In this document: positions 42,394 through 51,371 of the stretch, piece by piece
Layout of the letters: the number at the start of each line of letters is the position of its first letter
Position numbering within the stretch: the first letter of the stretch is position 1
DNA from: Gemmiger sp. An120
GTDB taxonomy: Bacteria > Bacillota > Clostridia > Oscillospirales > Ruminococcaceae
Assembly: GCF_002160955.1 (NCBI RefSeq)
Contig: NZ_NFLN01000002.1
Coordinates: 186,001 to 250,000 of the forward strand
Length of the DNA: 64,000 nt
Reading direction: 5' to 3'
Notes under the pieces: generated by a model
Databases searched by the model: none
What the model was told of the DNA's origin: nothing
What the model saw: only the letters and a program-made list of their open reading frames with translations
Program-made: the position numbers and the translations under genes

Positions 42394-42678
42394 ATGAGCA
42401 AAAAGTCCAGCAGCCGACAGATTTCCAGCCATGTACCGGCCGGATTTTACTTCCGGCCCCGCCTTCACTTCACATTTCCCGGCGAACTGGAAGTCGAAAA
42501 CTGTAAAGGCATACTGCTTTGCACAAGTCAAATGATTCGTTTGGACCTTGGCAAACAGGCCGTGCTGGTTCGCGGAGACGAGCTGCGCCTGCTCTCGGCC
42601 CAGAAACGTTTGCTGCGTATCTGTGGCCAGATCATTTCCATCGAGTTTTTATCCGGAGAGGAGGCTTCCGTCCTATGA
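42394..42678 (+). CDS. yqfC: YabP/YqfC family sporulation protein
   Basis: 94 residues; VPAGFYFRPRLHFTFPGELE and VLVRGDELRLLSAQKRLLRI match the small YqfC fold. It overlaps yqfD by 4 bp (ATGA). In Bacillus yqfC and yqfD form one sigma-E transcript and are needed for forespore development. A minus-strand -10 (ATTATAT) for the ylbJ-like gene lies in the shared gap; the plus-strand promoter is not obvious. Confidence 0.85.
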   Translation: MSKKSSSRQISSHVPAGFYFRPRLHFTFPGELEVENCKGILLCTSQMIRLDLGKQAVLVRGDELRLLSAQKRLLRICGQIISIEFLSGEEASVL

Positions 42679-43844
42679 AGGAAAGGGTACGTCGTTTGTC
42701 GCTCCGTTCCGTAGTACGCATCCGTGCTGTGGGCGGGCGCTATGAAAAGTTCCTGAGTGATTGCCTGGATCGAGGGATTCCGCTTTCTCAGATTGAACCT
42801 ACAGACGAAGGCGTGCAGTTGACGGTTCCGGCCGGTTCCTACCGACGACTTCATCGTTTGGCCCGCCGCAACCGTACCCGGCTGCGGGTAGAACAGCGCA
42901 ACGGCATATGGTTTCAGATCCGCTTTCTTCGAGGGCGATGGGGTCTGATCGTAGGAGCAGCCGCCTTTGCCGCACTACTTTGTGCTCTGCAGAATCTGAT
43001 CTGGACAGTTGAATACACAGGCATCAGCCTGGCGGCACAGGAAACCGCTGCCGAAATCCTGTATGAAGCAGGGCTCTGTTCCGGTGCATGGGTCACGCCG
43101 GAATTGCTTGAAAAAGGAGAACAAGCCCTGCTTCAATGGCAGGAAGTGAGCTGGGCTGCTCTGAACTTTCAGCAAGGACGTCTCATGGTAGAAGCAGCTC
43201 CCGCATTGGACACTCTATCTGTAGAATCCAACGAACCGGTAGATTTGATCGCCGCAGCAGATGGGGTGATCCTATCGGTAAATGCTCAGGAGGGATTTGT
43301 TTGTAAAACAGCAGGACAAACTGTCGCCAAAGGGGACGTGCTCATCGCTGCCCATCAGCCGGATCGAAACCAGACCGTGCGCAAAGCGCATCCCAAAGGT
43401 GAGGTAATCGCGCGGGTCGAGCAGACCTTTACCTGCGAACAGCCGCTTCGCTATCAGGTAGACGCTCCTTCCGGGATTCTGGAAAGCCAGTACACTTTAC
43501 AGTCTTTCTGGGGTTTCTGGACGCCGGTTGAAAAGGAATTGCCGGAAACCGGGGAGCAAAAAGTCTATCACCGGCCGGTTTCCGTGGCAGGATTTTCCCT
43601 GCCCGCAACCCTGACGGAAACATTATGGATAGATCATAGCGCGCAATGGATGGACTTGGATGCTGACAGCGCCCGGCAGTTTGCACGGTATGCCTGCATG
43701 AAAGCACTGTATACCCAATATCCTGGTGCTCAGATCCGCACCAGCACGGAAAAGGAGAGCTGGAGCGATCAACTGTTGTCCTATTCGGTTACTGTATGCT
43801 TCGACGCAGATATAGCCCGTGCTGCGGACGTGGAAGAACCATGA
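42675..43844 (+). CDS. yqfD: Sporulation protein YqfD
   Basis: 389 residues. N-terminal DNA/RNA-binding-like domain, a single membrane helix at about residues 93-113 (WGLIVGAAAFAALLCALQNL), then a long extracytoplasmic domain with the usual YqfD motifs (ISLAAQETAAEILYEAGLCS, VDLIAAADGVILSVNAQEGF). It precedes phoH, as in most Firmicutes. Required for engulfed-forespore development in Bacillus (family knowledge). Confidence 0.85.
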   Translation: MKERVRRLSLRSVVRIRAVGGRYEKFLSDCLDRGIPLSQIEPTDEGVQLTVPAGSYRRLHRLARRNRTRLRVEQRNGIWFQIRFLRGRWGLIVGAAAFAALLCALQNLIWTVEYTGISLAAQETAAEILYEAGLCSGAWVTPELLEKGEQALLQWQEVSWAALNFQQGRLMVEAAPALDTLSVESNEPVDLIAAADGVILSVNAQEGFVCKTAGQTVAKGDVLIAAHQPDRNQTVRKAHPKGEVIARVEQTFTCEQPLRYQVDAPSGILESQYTLQSFWGFWTPVEKELPETGEQKVYHRPVSVAGFSLPATLTETLWIDHSAQWMDLDADSARQFARYACMKALYTQYPGAQIRTSTEKESWSDQLLSYSVTVCFDADIARAADVEEP

Positions 43845-43928
43845 AAAATTTTGTGTAAGATTTACAATTCCATATCAACAATTTTGTGCTATAATATAGT
43901 GGAAAATTAAGTGATGGAAAGGGAAACT

Positions 43929-44894
43929 ATGGCAGAAAAGCTGATTGATCTGGATAGCATTGAATTGGCGGTGGCGGTGTTCGGCAATTGTGATCAGAAC
44001 ATACGCCTGCTGGAAAGCGAACTGGGCGTAACGGCTGTATGTCGAGGTGCGCAGCTCAAGCTGACCGGCGAGAGCGACGCGGTTACCGCGGCGGGCCGCG
44101 CTATCGACGGAATGCTGACCCTGCTGGAAAATCATACCCCGCTGGAAGAGCAGACTGTACGTTACTGCATCAGCCTGGCCCGGTCAGGGGAAGCCGCCCG
44201 GGTACAGGAGTTAACCGACGGGTTTGTGGCTATCACGGCCAAAGGCCGTCCGGTGCGTCCGAAAACGCTTGGCCAGAAAGAGTATCTGAAAGCCATTGCG
44301 GAAAACTCGATCACCTTCGGAATCGGGCCTGCCGGTACCGGCAAAACCTATCTGGCGGTGGCAATGGCTGTCAAGGCTTTCAAGGCCAAAGAGGTGGAAC
44401 GCATTATCCTGACCCGCCCGGCAGTAGAGGCAGGGGAGAAACTGGGCTTTTTGCCCGGCGATCTTCAGACCAAGGTTGATCCGTATCTGCGCCCGCTGTA
44501 TGACGGCCTGTACGATATGCTGGGGCCGGATACCTTTCAGAAGCTGCTGGAAAAGCAGACCATTGAGGTAGCACCGCTGGCTTATATGCGGGGCCGCACT
44601 CTGGATGACGCTTTTATTATTCTGGATGAGGCCCAGAATACCAGCCCGGAGCAGATGAAGATGTTCCTTACCCGTATGGGGGCCGGCAGCAAGGTGGTTG
44701 TCACCGGTGATGTGACCCAGATCGACCTGCCGGATAAAAGCCGCAGCGGTCTGGTGGATGCGTTGCAGGTACTGCGCGGGATTGAGGGCATTGCCCAGAT
44801 CCGGTTCAGTGAAAAGGATGTTGTGCGGCATCGGTTGGTGCAGCAGATCGTCCGTGCTTACGACAAAGCGGCGGCCGCGCGCGGCCGCAAATAA
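43929..44894 (+). CDS. phoH: PhoH-like ATPase
   Basis: 321 residues. N-terminal KH-like region, then the P-loop domain: Walker A FGIGPAGTGKTYLAVAMAVK (about residue 135), Walker B AFIILDEAQN, sensor motif VVTGDVTQID. PhoH proteins are ATP-dependent RNA-binding enzymes linked to ribosome and RNA metabolism. A -10 TATAAT lies at about 43891; ATG 43929 (after GGAAAGGG) is preferred to the ATG at 43911. First gene of the ybeY-dgkA-era-recO-mutS2 block. Confidence 0.93.
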   Translation: MAEKLIDLDSIELAVAVFGNCDQNIRLLESELGVTAVCRGAQLKLTGESDAVTAAGRAIDGMLTLLENHTPLEEQTVRYCISLARSGEAARVQELTDGFVAITAKGRPVRPKTLGQKEYLKAIAENSITFGIGPAGTGKTYLAVAMAVKAFKAKEVERIILTRPAVEAGEKLGFLPGDLQTKVDPYLRPLYDGLYDMLGPDTFQKLLEKQTIEVAPLAYMRGRTLDDAFIILDEAQNTSPEQMKMFLTRMGAGSKVVVTGDVTQIDLPDKSRSGLVDALQVLRGIEGIAQIRFSEKDVVRHRLVQQIVRAYDKAAAARGRK

Positions 44895-44912
44895 TAAAAG
44901 GAGGCAACTAGG

Positions 44913-45413
44913 ATGTCCAACAAGGTGTATATTACCAATGACCAACATGCAGTCAAGGTCCCGTCCGGGCTGCGTATCCTGATCCGGCGCAGCTGCAATG
45001 CTGTACTGGAGTTCGAGCATTTCGCTGAGCCCGCAGAGATCAGCGTTACTTTTGTAGATAACGCCCGCATCGCGGAACTGAACAGCCAGTACCGCAACAA
45101 GCCCATGCCCACGGATGTACTCAGCTTCCCTCTGGGTGAAAATGGCGTCTACGACCACAATCAGGACACCGGTGCTGCCATGCTGGGCGATATCGTGATC
45201 TCGATGGAAAAGGCCATGGAGCAGGCACAGCTGTATGGTCATCCGCTGCAGCGTGAGGTTGCGTTCCTGGTAGTACATTCCATGCTGCATCTGCTGGGGT
45301 ACGACCATGAGCAGGGCGGTCTGGAAGCGGTTCGTATGCGGGAAAAGGAAGAAGCCGTGCTGATTCAGCTGGGTCTGCCCCGTACGGTATCCTATACGGC
45401 GGACGAGGTCTGA
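44913..45413 (+). CDS. ybeY: Endoribonuclease YbeY (rRNA maturation)
   Basis: 166 residues. The zinc-binding catalytic motif HSMLHLLGYDH (HxxxHxxxxxH, about residues 112-122) is intact; RNKPMPTDVLSFPLGE is the other family block. It processes the 3' end of 16S rRNA and acts in ribosome quality control. Start ATG 44913 follows AAAGGAGG; the stop shares a base with dgkA. Confidence 0.95.
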   Translation: MSNKVYITNDQHAVKVPSGLRILIRRSCNAVLEFEHFAEPAEISVTFVDNARIAELNSQYRNKPMPTDVLSFPLGENGVYDHNQDTGAAMLGDIVISMEKAMEQAQLYGHPLQREVAFLVVHSMLHLLGYDHEQGGLEAVRMREKEEAVLIQLGLPRTVSYTADEV

Positions 45414-45871
45414 TGCGCCGCTTTCTTCGAGGCTTTCGTTATGCCTGGGCAGGCATTGTCGCCGCTGTGCGTACCGAGCGCAATTTCCGGTTTCACCTTT
45501 GTGCCGCAGCCTATGTGCTTTGGTTTAGCCAGTATTATACATTCACAAGTGTGGAGTATGCCCTCTTGGCGCTCTGTATCGGCGGGGTCATGGCACTGGA
45601 GCTGGTAAATTCCGCCGTGGAGCGTGCGGTGGACAAGCCGGATGTGGCCCACTGGCGCGCTGCCGGTTCTGCCAAAGATATGGCGGCCGGCGCGGTGCTG
45701 GTGTTCAGCGCCGCTGCGGTTGTTGTTGGCCTTTGCCTTTTGGGCGACTGGGAGGTACTTTGCCGGATCATGAAACTCTATACCAGCAATCTGCCCGCAG
45801 CGGCGGCTCTGCTGCTTTCGGCTGTGTTGGCTGTTCTGTTTATTCGCGGCCGAAAGCCCAAAGATATTTAA
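45413..45871 (+). CDS. dgkA: Undecaprenol/diacylglycerol kinase
   Basis: 152 residues. Family motifs ERNFRFHLCAAAYV, ALELVNSAVERAVD (catalytic Glu) and AKDMAAGAVLV, with three to four membrane helices; the C-terminal helix is longer than in Bacillus DgkA. Gram-positive members phosphorylate undecaprenol for wall synthesis. Coupled to ybeY. Confidence 0.9.
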   Translation: MRRFLRGFRYAWAGIVAAVRTERNFRFHLCAAAYVLWFSQYYTFTSVEYALLALCIGGVMALELVNSAVERAVDKPDVAHWRAAGSAKDMAAGAVLVFSAAAVVVGLCLLGDWEVLCRIMKLYTSNLPAAAALLLSAVLAVLFIRGRKPKDI

Positions 45872-45917
45872 GACACAGAAATATGCGCGCTTTACCGGCG
45901 CGCCGGGAGGAAACAGT

Positions 45918-46820
45918 TTGCAGGAACAGACTTCTTCGGTATTTGTGGCCCTGGTGGGCCGTCCTAACGTGGGAAAATCCAGCCTGACCAATCGTCTGGT
46001 AGGGGAAAAAGTTGCCATTGTAACCTCCAAGCCCCAGACCACCCGCACCCGTATCACCGGCATTGTAACCAAGGGACCCGCGCAGTATGTTCTGCTGGAT
46101 ACCCCTGGCATCCACAAGCCCCGCACCAAACTGGGGGAACGGATGAGCAAAACAGCCACCGACTCCATCGCAGACGTGGACGTAACCCTCATGCTTTTTG
46201 AGCCTTACGGGGAATTTACCGAGTCGGAACTGGCTCTGGTGGAGGGCATCCGGGCTTCCCACGGGCCTGCATTGGCGGTTATCAACAAAACCGATACGCT
46301 GAAAGCGCCCCAGGATGCGGAGATTCGTGCCCGGCAGTTGGAGCAGCTGGGAATCTTTGATAAGGTGCTGACCGTTTCTGTTCTGGCCGATGAGGGCTGC
46401 GACACGCTGCTGGAAGAACTGCGTGCTTATGCGGTGCCCGGCCCCCATTATTTCCCGGATGATGCCTACACCGACATGCCGGAAAAGGCGCTGGTGAGCG
46501 AGGTAATCCGTGAAAAGATGCTGCTGAACCTGCGGGACGAAATTCCCCACGGTATCGCGGTCACAGTGGAACGGTTCAAGGAGCGCACCGATAAGAACAT
46601 CATCGACATTGACGTAAACATCTACTGTGAGCGCAAGAGCCACAAGGGGATGGTCATCGGCAAAGGCGGACAGATGCTGAAAAAGATCGCCAGCCAGGCC
46701 CGGGCAGACTGTGAGGAGTTTTTGGGCGCCAAGGTCAATCTGCAGTGCTGGGTCAAGGTCAAGGACGATTGGCGGGACAGCGATTTTCTGCTCAATGATT
46801 TCGGATTTCGCCAGCCTTGA
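45918..46820 (+). CDS. era: GTPase Era
   Basis: 300 residues. G1 GRPNVGKSS, G2 TTRTR, G3 DTPGIHKP, G4 NKTD, and a C-terminal KH domain (GMVIGKGGQMLKKIASQAR) that binds the 3' end of 16S rRNA. Start TTG 45918 after GGGAGGAAA, an unusual but well-placed codon. Essential for 30S assembly in other bacteria. Confidence 0.95.
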   Translation: MQEQTSSVFVALVGRPNVGKSSLTNRLVGEKVAIVTSKPQTTRTRITGIVTKGPAQYVLLDTPGIHKPRTKLGERMSKTATDSIADVDVTLMLFEPYGEFTESELALVEGIRASHGPALAVINKTDTLKAPQDAEIRARQLEQLGIFDKVLTVSVLADEGCDTLLEELRAYAVPGPHYFPDDAYTDMPEKALVSEVIREKMLLNLRDEIPHGIAVTVERFKERTDKNIIDIDVNIYCERKSHKGMVIGKGGQMLKKIASQARADCEEFLGAKVNLQCWVKVKDDWRDSDFLLNDFGFRQP

Positions 46821-46850
46821 CATGCGTTAATCAGAAAGGAGGAGGATGCT

Positions 46851-47594
46851 ATGCAGCTGGTCACGCCGGGCCTTGTGCTCCGCGAGGTCAAGGTAGGGGA
46901 GTCGGATCGCATCCTCACCATTCTGACCCCGGAACACGGGGTTCTTTCCTGTACGGCCAAAGGCAGCCTGCGGCTGAAAAGCAAACTTTTCAGCGCCTGC
47001 GGGCTGTTTTGTTATTCTGAATTCACCCTTTTTGCCGGGCGCACTCTCTATACAGTGGATGATGCCCAGGTCAAAAATGTATTTCATGGGCTGGCCAACC
47101 GGCTGGACGCCATGGCGCTGGCTATGTACATGGCGGAGGTCACATTAATGCTGTCTCCCTCCGGCAAGGAAGGGGAGACTCTGCTGCGGCTGATGCTCAA
47201 CAGCCTGTACCTGCTCAGCGAAAAAAAAGCCTTGCCACGTAAAATCAAAGCAATCTATGAGCTGCGCGCTGTAAGCGAAGCTGGTTTTATGCCGAATCTG
47301 CTCTGCTGCCGGGAATGCGGCAAATACCAGGGCGGCCCTTTCTGCTTTGATTTAACCGCCAGTGACCTTCTCTGTGAAGATTGTGCCGCCAAACAAGGGC
47401 TTGCCCCAAATTTGGATGAAGCGGCACTGACGGCACTGCGGCATATTATTCTGGTGGAAGACCGACGGGTCTTCGGATACACCATACCGCCGGAAAGCCA
47501 GCGCCTGCTGAACGCTGTAGCGGAGCAATATGCCTGCCGTCAGCTGGATAAGACACCCAAAACATTGGAATTTTTACAAACCGTGCTGGAGTAA
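46851..47594 (+). CDS. recO: DNA repair protein RecO
   Basis: 247 residues. N-terminal OB fold (GLVLREVKVGESDRILTILT) and a C-terminal zinc site (LLCCRECGKYQGG, LLCEDCAAKQG). RecO loads RecA on single-stranded DNA with RecR. Start ATG 46851 follows AAAGGAGGAGG. Confidence 0.93.
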   Translation: MQLVTPGLVLREVKVGESDRILTILTPEHGVLSCTAKGSLRLKSKLFSACGLFCYSEFTLFAGRTLYTVDDAQVKNVFHGLANRLDAMALAMYMAEVTLMLSPSGKEGETLLRLMLNSLYLLSEKKALPRKIKAIYELRAVSEAGFMPNLLCCRECGKYQGGPFCFDLTASDLLCEDCAAKQGLAPNLDEAALTALRHIILVEDRRVFGYTIPPESQRLLNAVAEQYACRQLDKTPKTLEFLQTVLE

Positions 47595-47631
47595 TTCGGC
47601 CCGGTTCGCGCCATTTCAGTGAGGAAGATCT

Positions 47632-50025
47632 ATGGATAACGCTTATTATAAAACTCTGGAACTGGACAAGATCCGTAACCGTGCTGCGGGTTTCACCGTC
47701 TGCAAGGAAGCGGCAGCCCGTCTGCTTGCACAGCAGCCCTGGACTGACCCGGATGAGGTCCGGTTTGCCCTGTCCCAGACGGATGCAATCAACAGCCTGC
47801 TGCTGAAAAACGGCAGCCCTCGCTTTGGCGGGGTAGAAGGCGCCGACAAGGCCGTACAGCGTGCGGTCAAAGGCGGCTTGCTTTCTATGGGTGAACTCCT
47901 GCTGGTGGCAGGTGCTCTGCGCAATTTTCAGAACCTGTCCCAGTGGTATACCATGACCGAGCATGACATGCTTCCGGTAGACGATTTGTTCTACGCCCTG
48001 AGCCCTCAACCTGGCCTGGAAAAAGCCATCACCGATGCGATCCTGTCGCCGGAAGAGATGGCGGATACCGCCAGCCACACTCTGTTTGATATCCGGCGCA
48101 AGATCCGCGCCACTGAAAACTCCATCCGTGACAAGCTGGATGCACTGGTAAAATCCTCTGCTACGTCCAAATATCTGCAGGAAGCCGTGGTTTCCCTGCG
48201 CAACGGCCGCTTCGTGGTGCCGGTCAAAGCTGAGCACCGGGGCGAGGTGGGCGGCGTCATTCACGATGTATCCTCCACCGGCGCTACCGTTTTCGTAGAG
48301 CCCACTGCCGTGGTGGAAGCCAACGCTAAAATTCTGCAGTTGCGCAGCCAAGAACAGGCGGAAATCGACCGCATTCTGGCAGCTTTTACCGATCAGGTTG
48401 CCGCTCTGGATCCGTTGTTCAGTTACAGCTACAGTGCAATGCTGGACATTGACGTACTGCTTGCCAAGGCTCGTCTGGCTCTGGAGCAGAAAGCCTGGTG
48501 TCCGCATGTGTCTTCGGGAAGGGGATTCTCTCTGCTGAAGGCCCGGCATCCGCTGATCGATCCGGCCAAAGTTGTTCCCATTGATGTATCTCTGGGGCAG
48601 GAATATGATACCCTGGTAGTCACCGGTCCTAACACCGGCGGCAAAACGGTTACTTTGAAAACAGCGGGTCTGCTCTGTGCCATGGCACAGCACGGATATC
48701 TGATTCCTGCTCATGAAAACAGTACCGTTTGTGTGTTTCAGGAGTATCTGGTGGACATTGGTGATGAACAGAGCATTGAGCAGAGTCTGTCCACCTTCTC
48801 TGGCCACATGAAAAAGATCACCAATATTCTGGGGCTGGCCGGGCCGGGCACTCTGGTGTTGCTGGATGAGCTGGGTGCCGGTACCGATCCGGCCGAGGGC
48901 GCAGCACTGGCTGTAAGCATTATCGAACGGCTGCGCAAGCTGGGAGCGCTGGTCATGGCCACTACCCACTATGCAGAAATCAAGGTCTTTGCCTTGGAAA
49001 CGCCGGGTGTAGTCAACGCAAGCTGCGAATTTGACGTTGACAGCCTGCGTCCCACGTACAAACTGAGCGTGGGCGTTCCCGGCAAATCCAATGCGTTTCT
49101 GATCAGCGAAAAGCTGGGTATTCCTGCCGAAGTGATCGAAGCCGCCAAAAAACACCTTTCCAGCGATGACCGCCGTCTGGACAGCGTACTGGCCCAGCTG
49201 GACAATCTGAAGCTTCAGCTGAAAGCCGGGCAGGACGAAATTGAGCGGCTGAAATACGAGGCAGAACACCAGTTGGAGTCTGCCCAGAAGAAGAAGGAAG
49301 CCCTGATTCGTCAAGGCGAGCAGGAACTGGAAGCCGCCCGGGAAAAAGCCCGGCAGATGGCTCAACAGGTGCAAAGTGAGGCTTACGCCCTTACAGATGA
49401 ACTGCGCAAGCTGCAAAAGGATGAGAAAATGTCAGCTTCCCAGCGTGCAGCCCGTGCCAGGGAAATTGCCAAACGCGATACCGAAAAACTGTTTGGAAAA
49501 ACCGACGTGGTGCATAATGTCGTTCGTGAATTTGTACCGCTTAAAAGCGTTAAGATTGGCGATGAAGTCGTTATTGCCGAATTGGACCAGACTGCGACTG
49601 TCATGAGCCTGCCGGATAAAAGCGGGATGGTGGAAGTACGCGCCGGCATCCTGAAGACCAAAGTTCCGCTGTCTGGTCTGAAAGCTCCGGACAAGTTTAA
49701 AAAGGCGCCGAGCAAACCCGTATCTGCCCGTCCGGCCCCTGCCCGCAAAGGCGGTGTTACCGTAGAGCGCGGTCAGCGCAGCGCCTCTATGGAGATTAAT
49801 CTGCTGGGCATGACGGTAGACGAGGCGCTGATGGAGACTGACCAGTTCCTGGATCATGCCGTTATGAACGGTCAGACGATGGTTTACCTGATTCACGGAA
49901 AGGGTACTGGTGCACTGCGCACCGCAATTCATGAGCATCTGCGCCGGCACAAAAACGTGAAAAGCTTCCGCCTGGGCCGATACGGCGAGGGCGAAGCCGG
50001 TGTAACGGTAGTAGAGCTGAAATGA
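47632..50025 (+). CDS. mutS2: Endonuclease MutS2
   Basis: 797 residues, full length. ATPase core: Walker A TGPNTGGKTVTLKTA (about residue 330), Walker B LVLLDELGAGTDP; a long coiled coil follows (QLDNLKLQLKAGQDEIERLK), then a C-terminal Smr nuclease domain (INLLGMTVDEALMETDQFLD, MVYLIHGKGTGALR). It suppresses homologous recombination or acts on collided ribosomes, depending on species. Closes the block; terminator follows at once. Confidence 0.95.
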   Translation: MDNAYYKTLELDKIRNRAAGFTVCKEAAARLLAQQPWTDPDEVRFALSQTDAINSLLLKNGSPRFGGVEGADKAVQRAVKGGLLSMGELLLVAGALRNFQNLSQWYTMTEHDMLPVDDLFYALSPQPGLEKAITDAILSPEEMADTASHTLFDIRRKIRATENSIRDKLDALVKSSATSKYLQEAVVSLRNGRFVVPVKAEHRGEVGGVIHDVSSTGATVFVEPTAVVEANAKILQLRSQEQAEIDRILAAFTDQVAALDPLFSYSYSAMLDIDVLLAKARLALEQKAWCPHVSSGRGFSLLKARHPLIDPAKVVPIDVSLGQEYDTLVVTGPNTGGKTVTLKTAGLLCAMAQHGYLIPAHENSTVCVFQEYLVDIGDEQSIEQSLSTFSGHMKKITNILGLAGPGTLVLLDELGAGTDPAEGAALAVSIIERLRKLGALVMATTHYAEIKVFALETPGVVNASCEFDVDSLRPTYKLSVGVPGKSNAFLISEKLGIPAEVIEAAKKHLSSDDRRLDSVLAQLDNLKLQLKAGQDEIERLKYEAEHQLESAQKKKEALIRQGEQELEAAREKARQMAQQVQSEAYALTDELRKLQKDEKMSASQRAARAREIAKRDTEKLFGKTDVVHNVVREFVPLKSVKIGDEVVIAELDQTATVMSLPDKSGMVEVRAGILKTKVPLSGLKAPDKFKKAPSKPVSARPAPARKGGVTVERGQRSASMEINLLGMTVDEALMETDQFLDHAVMNGQTMVYLIHGKGTGALRTAIHEHLRRHKNVKSFRLGRYGEGEAGVTVVELK

Positions 50026-50027
50026 TT

Positions 50028-50081
50028 ACAAGCAAAAATGAGCTCTCGCGCGTTGCGGCGCGGGAGCTCATTTTTGCTTGT
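50028..50081. terminator. Strong two-way terminator after mutS2
   Basis: Inverted repeat with 18-bp outer arms (ACAAGCAAAAATGAGCTC and its inverse) plus an inner CGCGC stem; A and T runs on both sides. Confidence 0.92.
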
Positions 50082-50090
50082 ACAGGAATT

Positions 50091-50765
50091 TTACCCTTTA
50101 GGCATCAGGGGAGGAGTGAGCCGAAACGCTTCGCGGTGGGTAGTCAGAAGCCCTTCCCGCTGCAGTTTTCCCAGTTCTGCGGAAAGTGCACTGCGATCCA
50201 CCCCCAGGTAATCCGCCAACTGCTGACGGTCAAACGGGATCAGAAAAGTAGCGCTTTTATGAAGAAGCGCCTGATCGGAAAGGTAAGCAAGGACACGCCC
50301 CCGTATAGAACGGTGCGCTGTATAAAGAGCACGGCGGGACAGATTCAGATTTTTTCCTGCAATTCCGCGAATCAAATTGCGAAGCAGGATTTCCTGTGCA
50401 GCCTCGTTTTGTGCGTTCTGATGCAGGAGGTGAGTGGGGTTCAGCAGCAGAACACGACTATCGGCAGCAGCCGCTACGCTCACCAGGGAAGGCTCATTGC
50501 CAATGCACGCATACACCTCTCCATATAGTTGGCCCGGAGTAATCCTGTCCAGCAGCGTACGCCCACCCCAAACATCCTCATGCTGGATATACAATTCTCC
50601 CTGCAGCACAAGCCCGATTTCATGAATTGGCTGCCCAGCGGGGCAAAGAATCTCATCCTTGCAGAAGCCCAACTGCCTGGCGTGTAGTCTTTCCAGCAAG
50701 ACCGGAAGTTCCGCTGCGGCAATACCATAAAACAATTCAGTATTTGCCAGAAAATCCATATCCAT
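50091..50765 (-). CDS. Crp/Fnr family regulator, second copy in the window
   Basis: 224 residues. N-terminal cNMP-binding-like roll (GELYIQHEDVWGGRTLLDRI) and a C-terminal helix-turn-helix (QQLADYLGVDRSALSAELGK). Not closely similar to the protein at 6321. ATG 50765 follows GAGGTGG. A palindrome ATGTTGT-N4-ACAACAT just upstream suggests autoregulation. Its targets are not evident; the 600 bp upstream hold no divergent gene. Confidence 0.85.
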   Translation of the reverse strand: MDMDFLANTELFYGIAAAELPVLLERLHARQLGFCKDEILCPAGQPIHEIGLVLQGELYIQHEDVWGGRTLLDRITPGQLYGEVYACIGNEPSLVSVAAAADSRVLLLNPTHLLHQNAQNEAAQEILLRNLIRGIAGKNLNLSRRALYTAHRSIRGRVLAYLSDQALLHKSATFLIPFDRQQLADYLGVDRSALSAELGKLQREGLLTTHREAFRLTPPLMPKG

Positions 50766-50780
50766 ATATATGCCACCTCT

Positions 50781-50798
50781 ATGTTGTAGCAACAACAT
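50781..50798. promoter_or_regulatory. Candidate autoregulatory operator of the Crp/Fnr gene
   Basis: ATGTTGT-AGCA-ACAACAT, a perfect 18-bp palindrome between the ribosome site and a minus-strand promoter (TTGCAT, 17 bp, TACAAT). Confidence 0.5.
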
Positions 50799-51168
50799 GC
50801 CTTGTTTCTTAATTGTAATATACTAAATCGCGAAATGCAAATCATGATTGAAACCACAAGTGGGGAAGTACGCAGTCCCAAAAGCAGCGCTATGAATATG
50901 GAATAATTATGGCGCTGATTTCATGAAGGATTGGCCTTTGGCTCAAATGAAGACTGACGATAAAAATGTTGCTGGGTGTATTTTATTCGGATTAGCTTTT
51001 GCTGAACAGCTTTTTACGCAATTGATTTTTCGCATTTTGTGAGATAGGTTTTATAAACCACAGCCGGTAATGAGAGACGTCAAGGGTTCTGAGTAGTATA
51101 TAAAGAGTTTCCAGCCAGCATAGAGGGAAGAGAAGCGCCTTCATGGGCAGCCCTAGAAAAATCCATAG

Positions 51169-51198
51169 TATTTCGCTAAATATAAATTTAGCGAAATA
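51169..51198. repeat. 13-bp perfect inverted repeat, dif-like candidate
   Basis: TATTTCGCTAAAT-ATAA-ATTTAGCGAAATA. If read as 11-bp arms around an 8-bp centre it has the shape of a tyrosine-recombinase crossover site, and it lies about 175 bp before a XerD-like gene. The 570-bp gap 50799-51371 holds no gene. Confidence 0.55.
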
Positions 51199-51371
51199 TA
51201 GGGGAGCAAAAAGCCACTACTTCGCCCAAAAGCCCTCTTTAAGCCTGCCTATACTTGAAAGTCTGGCTGCATATGCGTATGCCTAATCTTGTGTAAAAGC
51301 ACTGATATTTGTTTGTATCCACAAAGTGTGCTACAATAAAAAACATACCAGCAAAGGAGTTCTCCAAACGT

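Noticed and set aside
47446-49416. 656-codon open frame on the minus strand
   Set aside because: Antisense to mutS2; no family resemblance.
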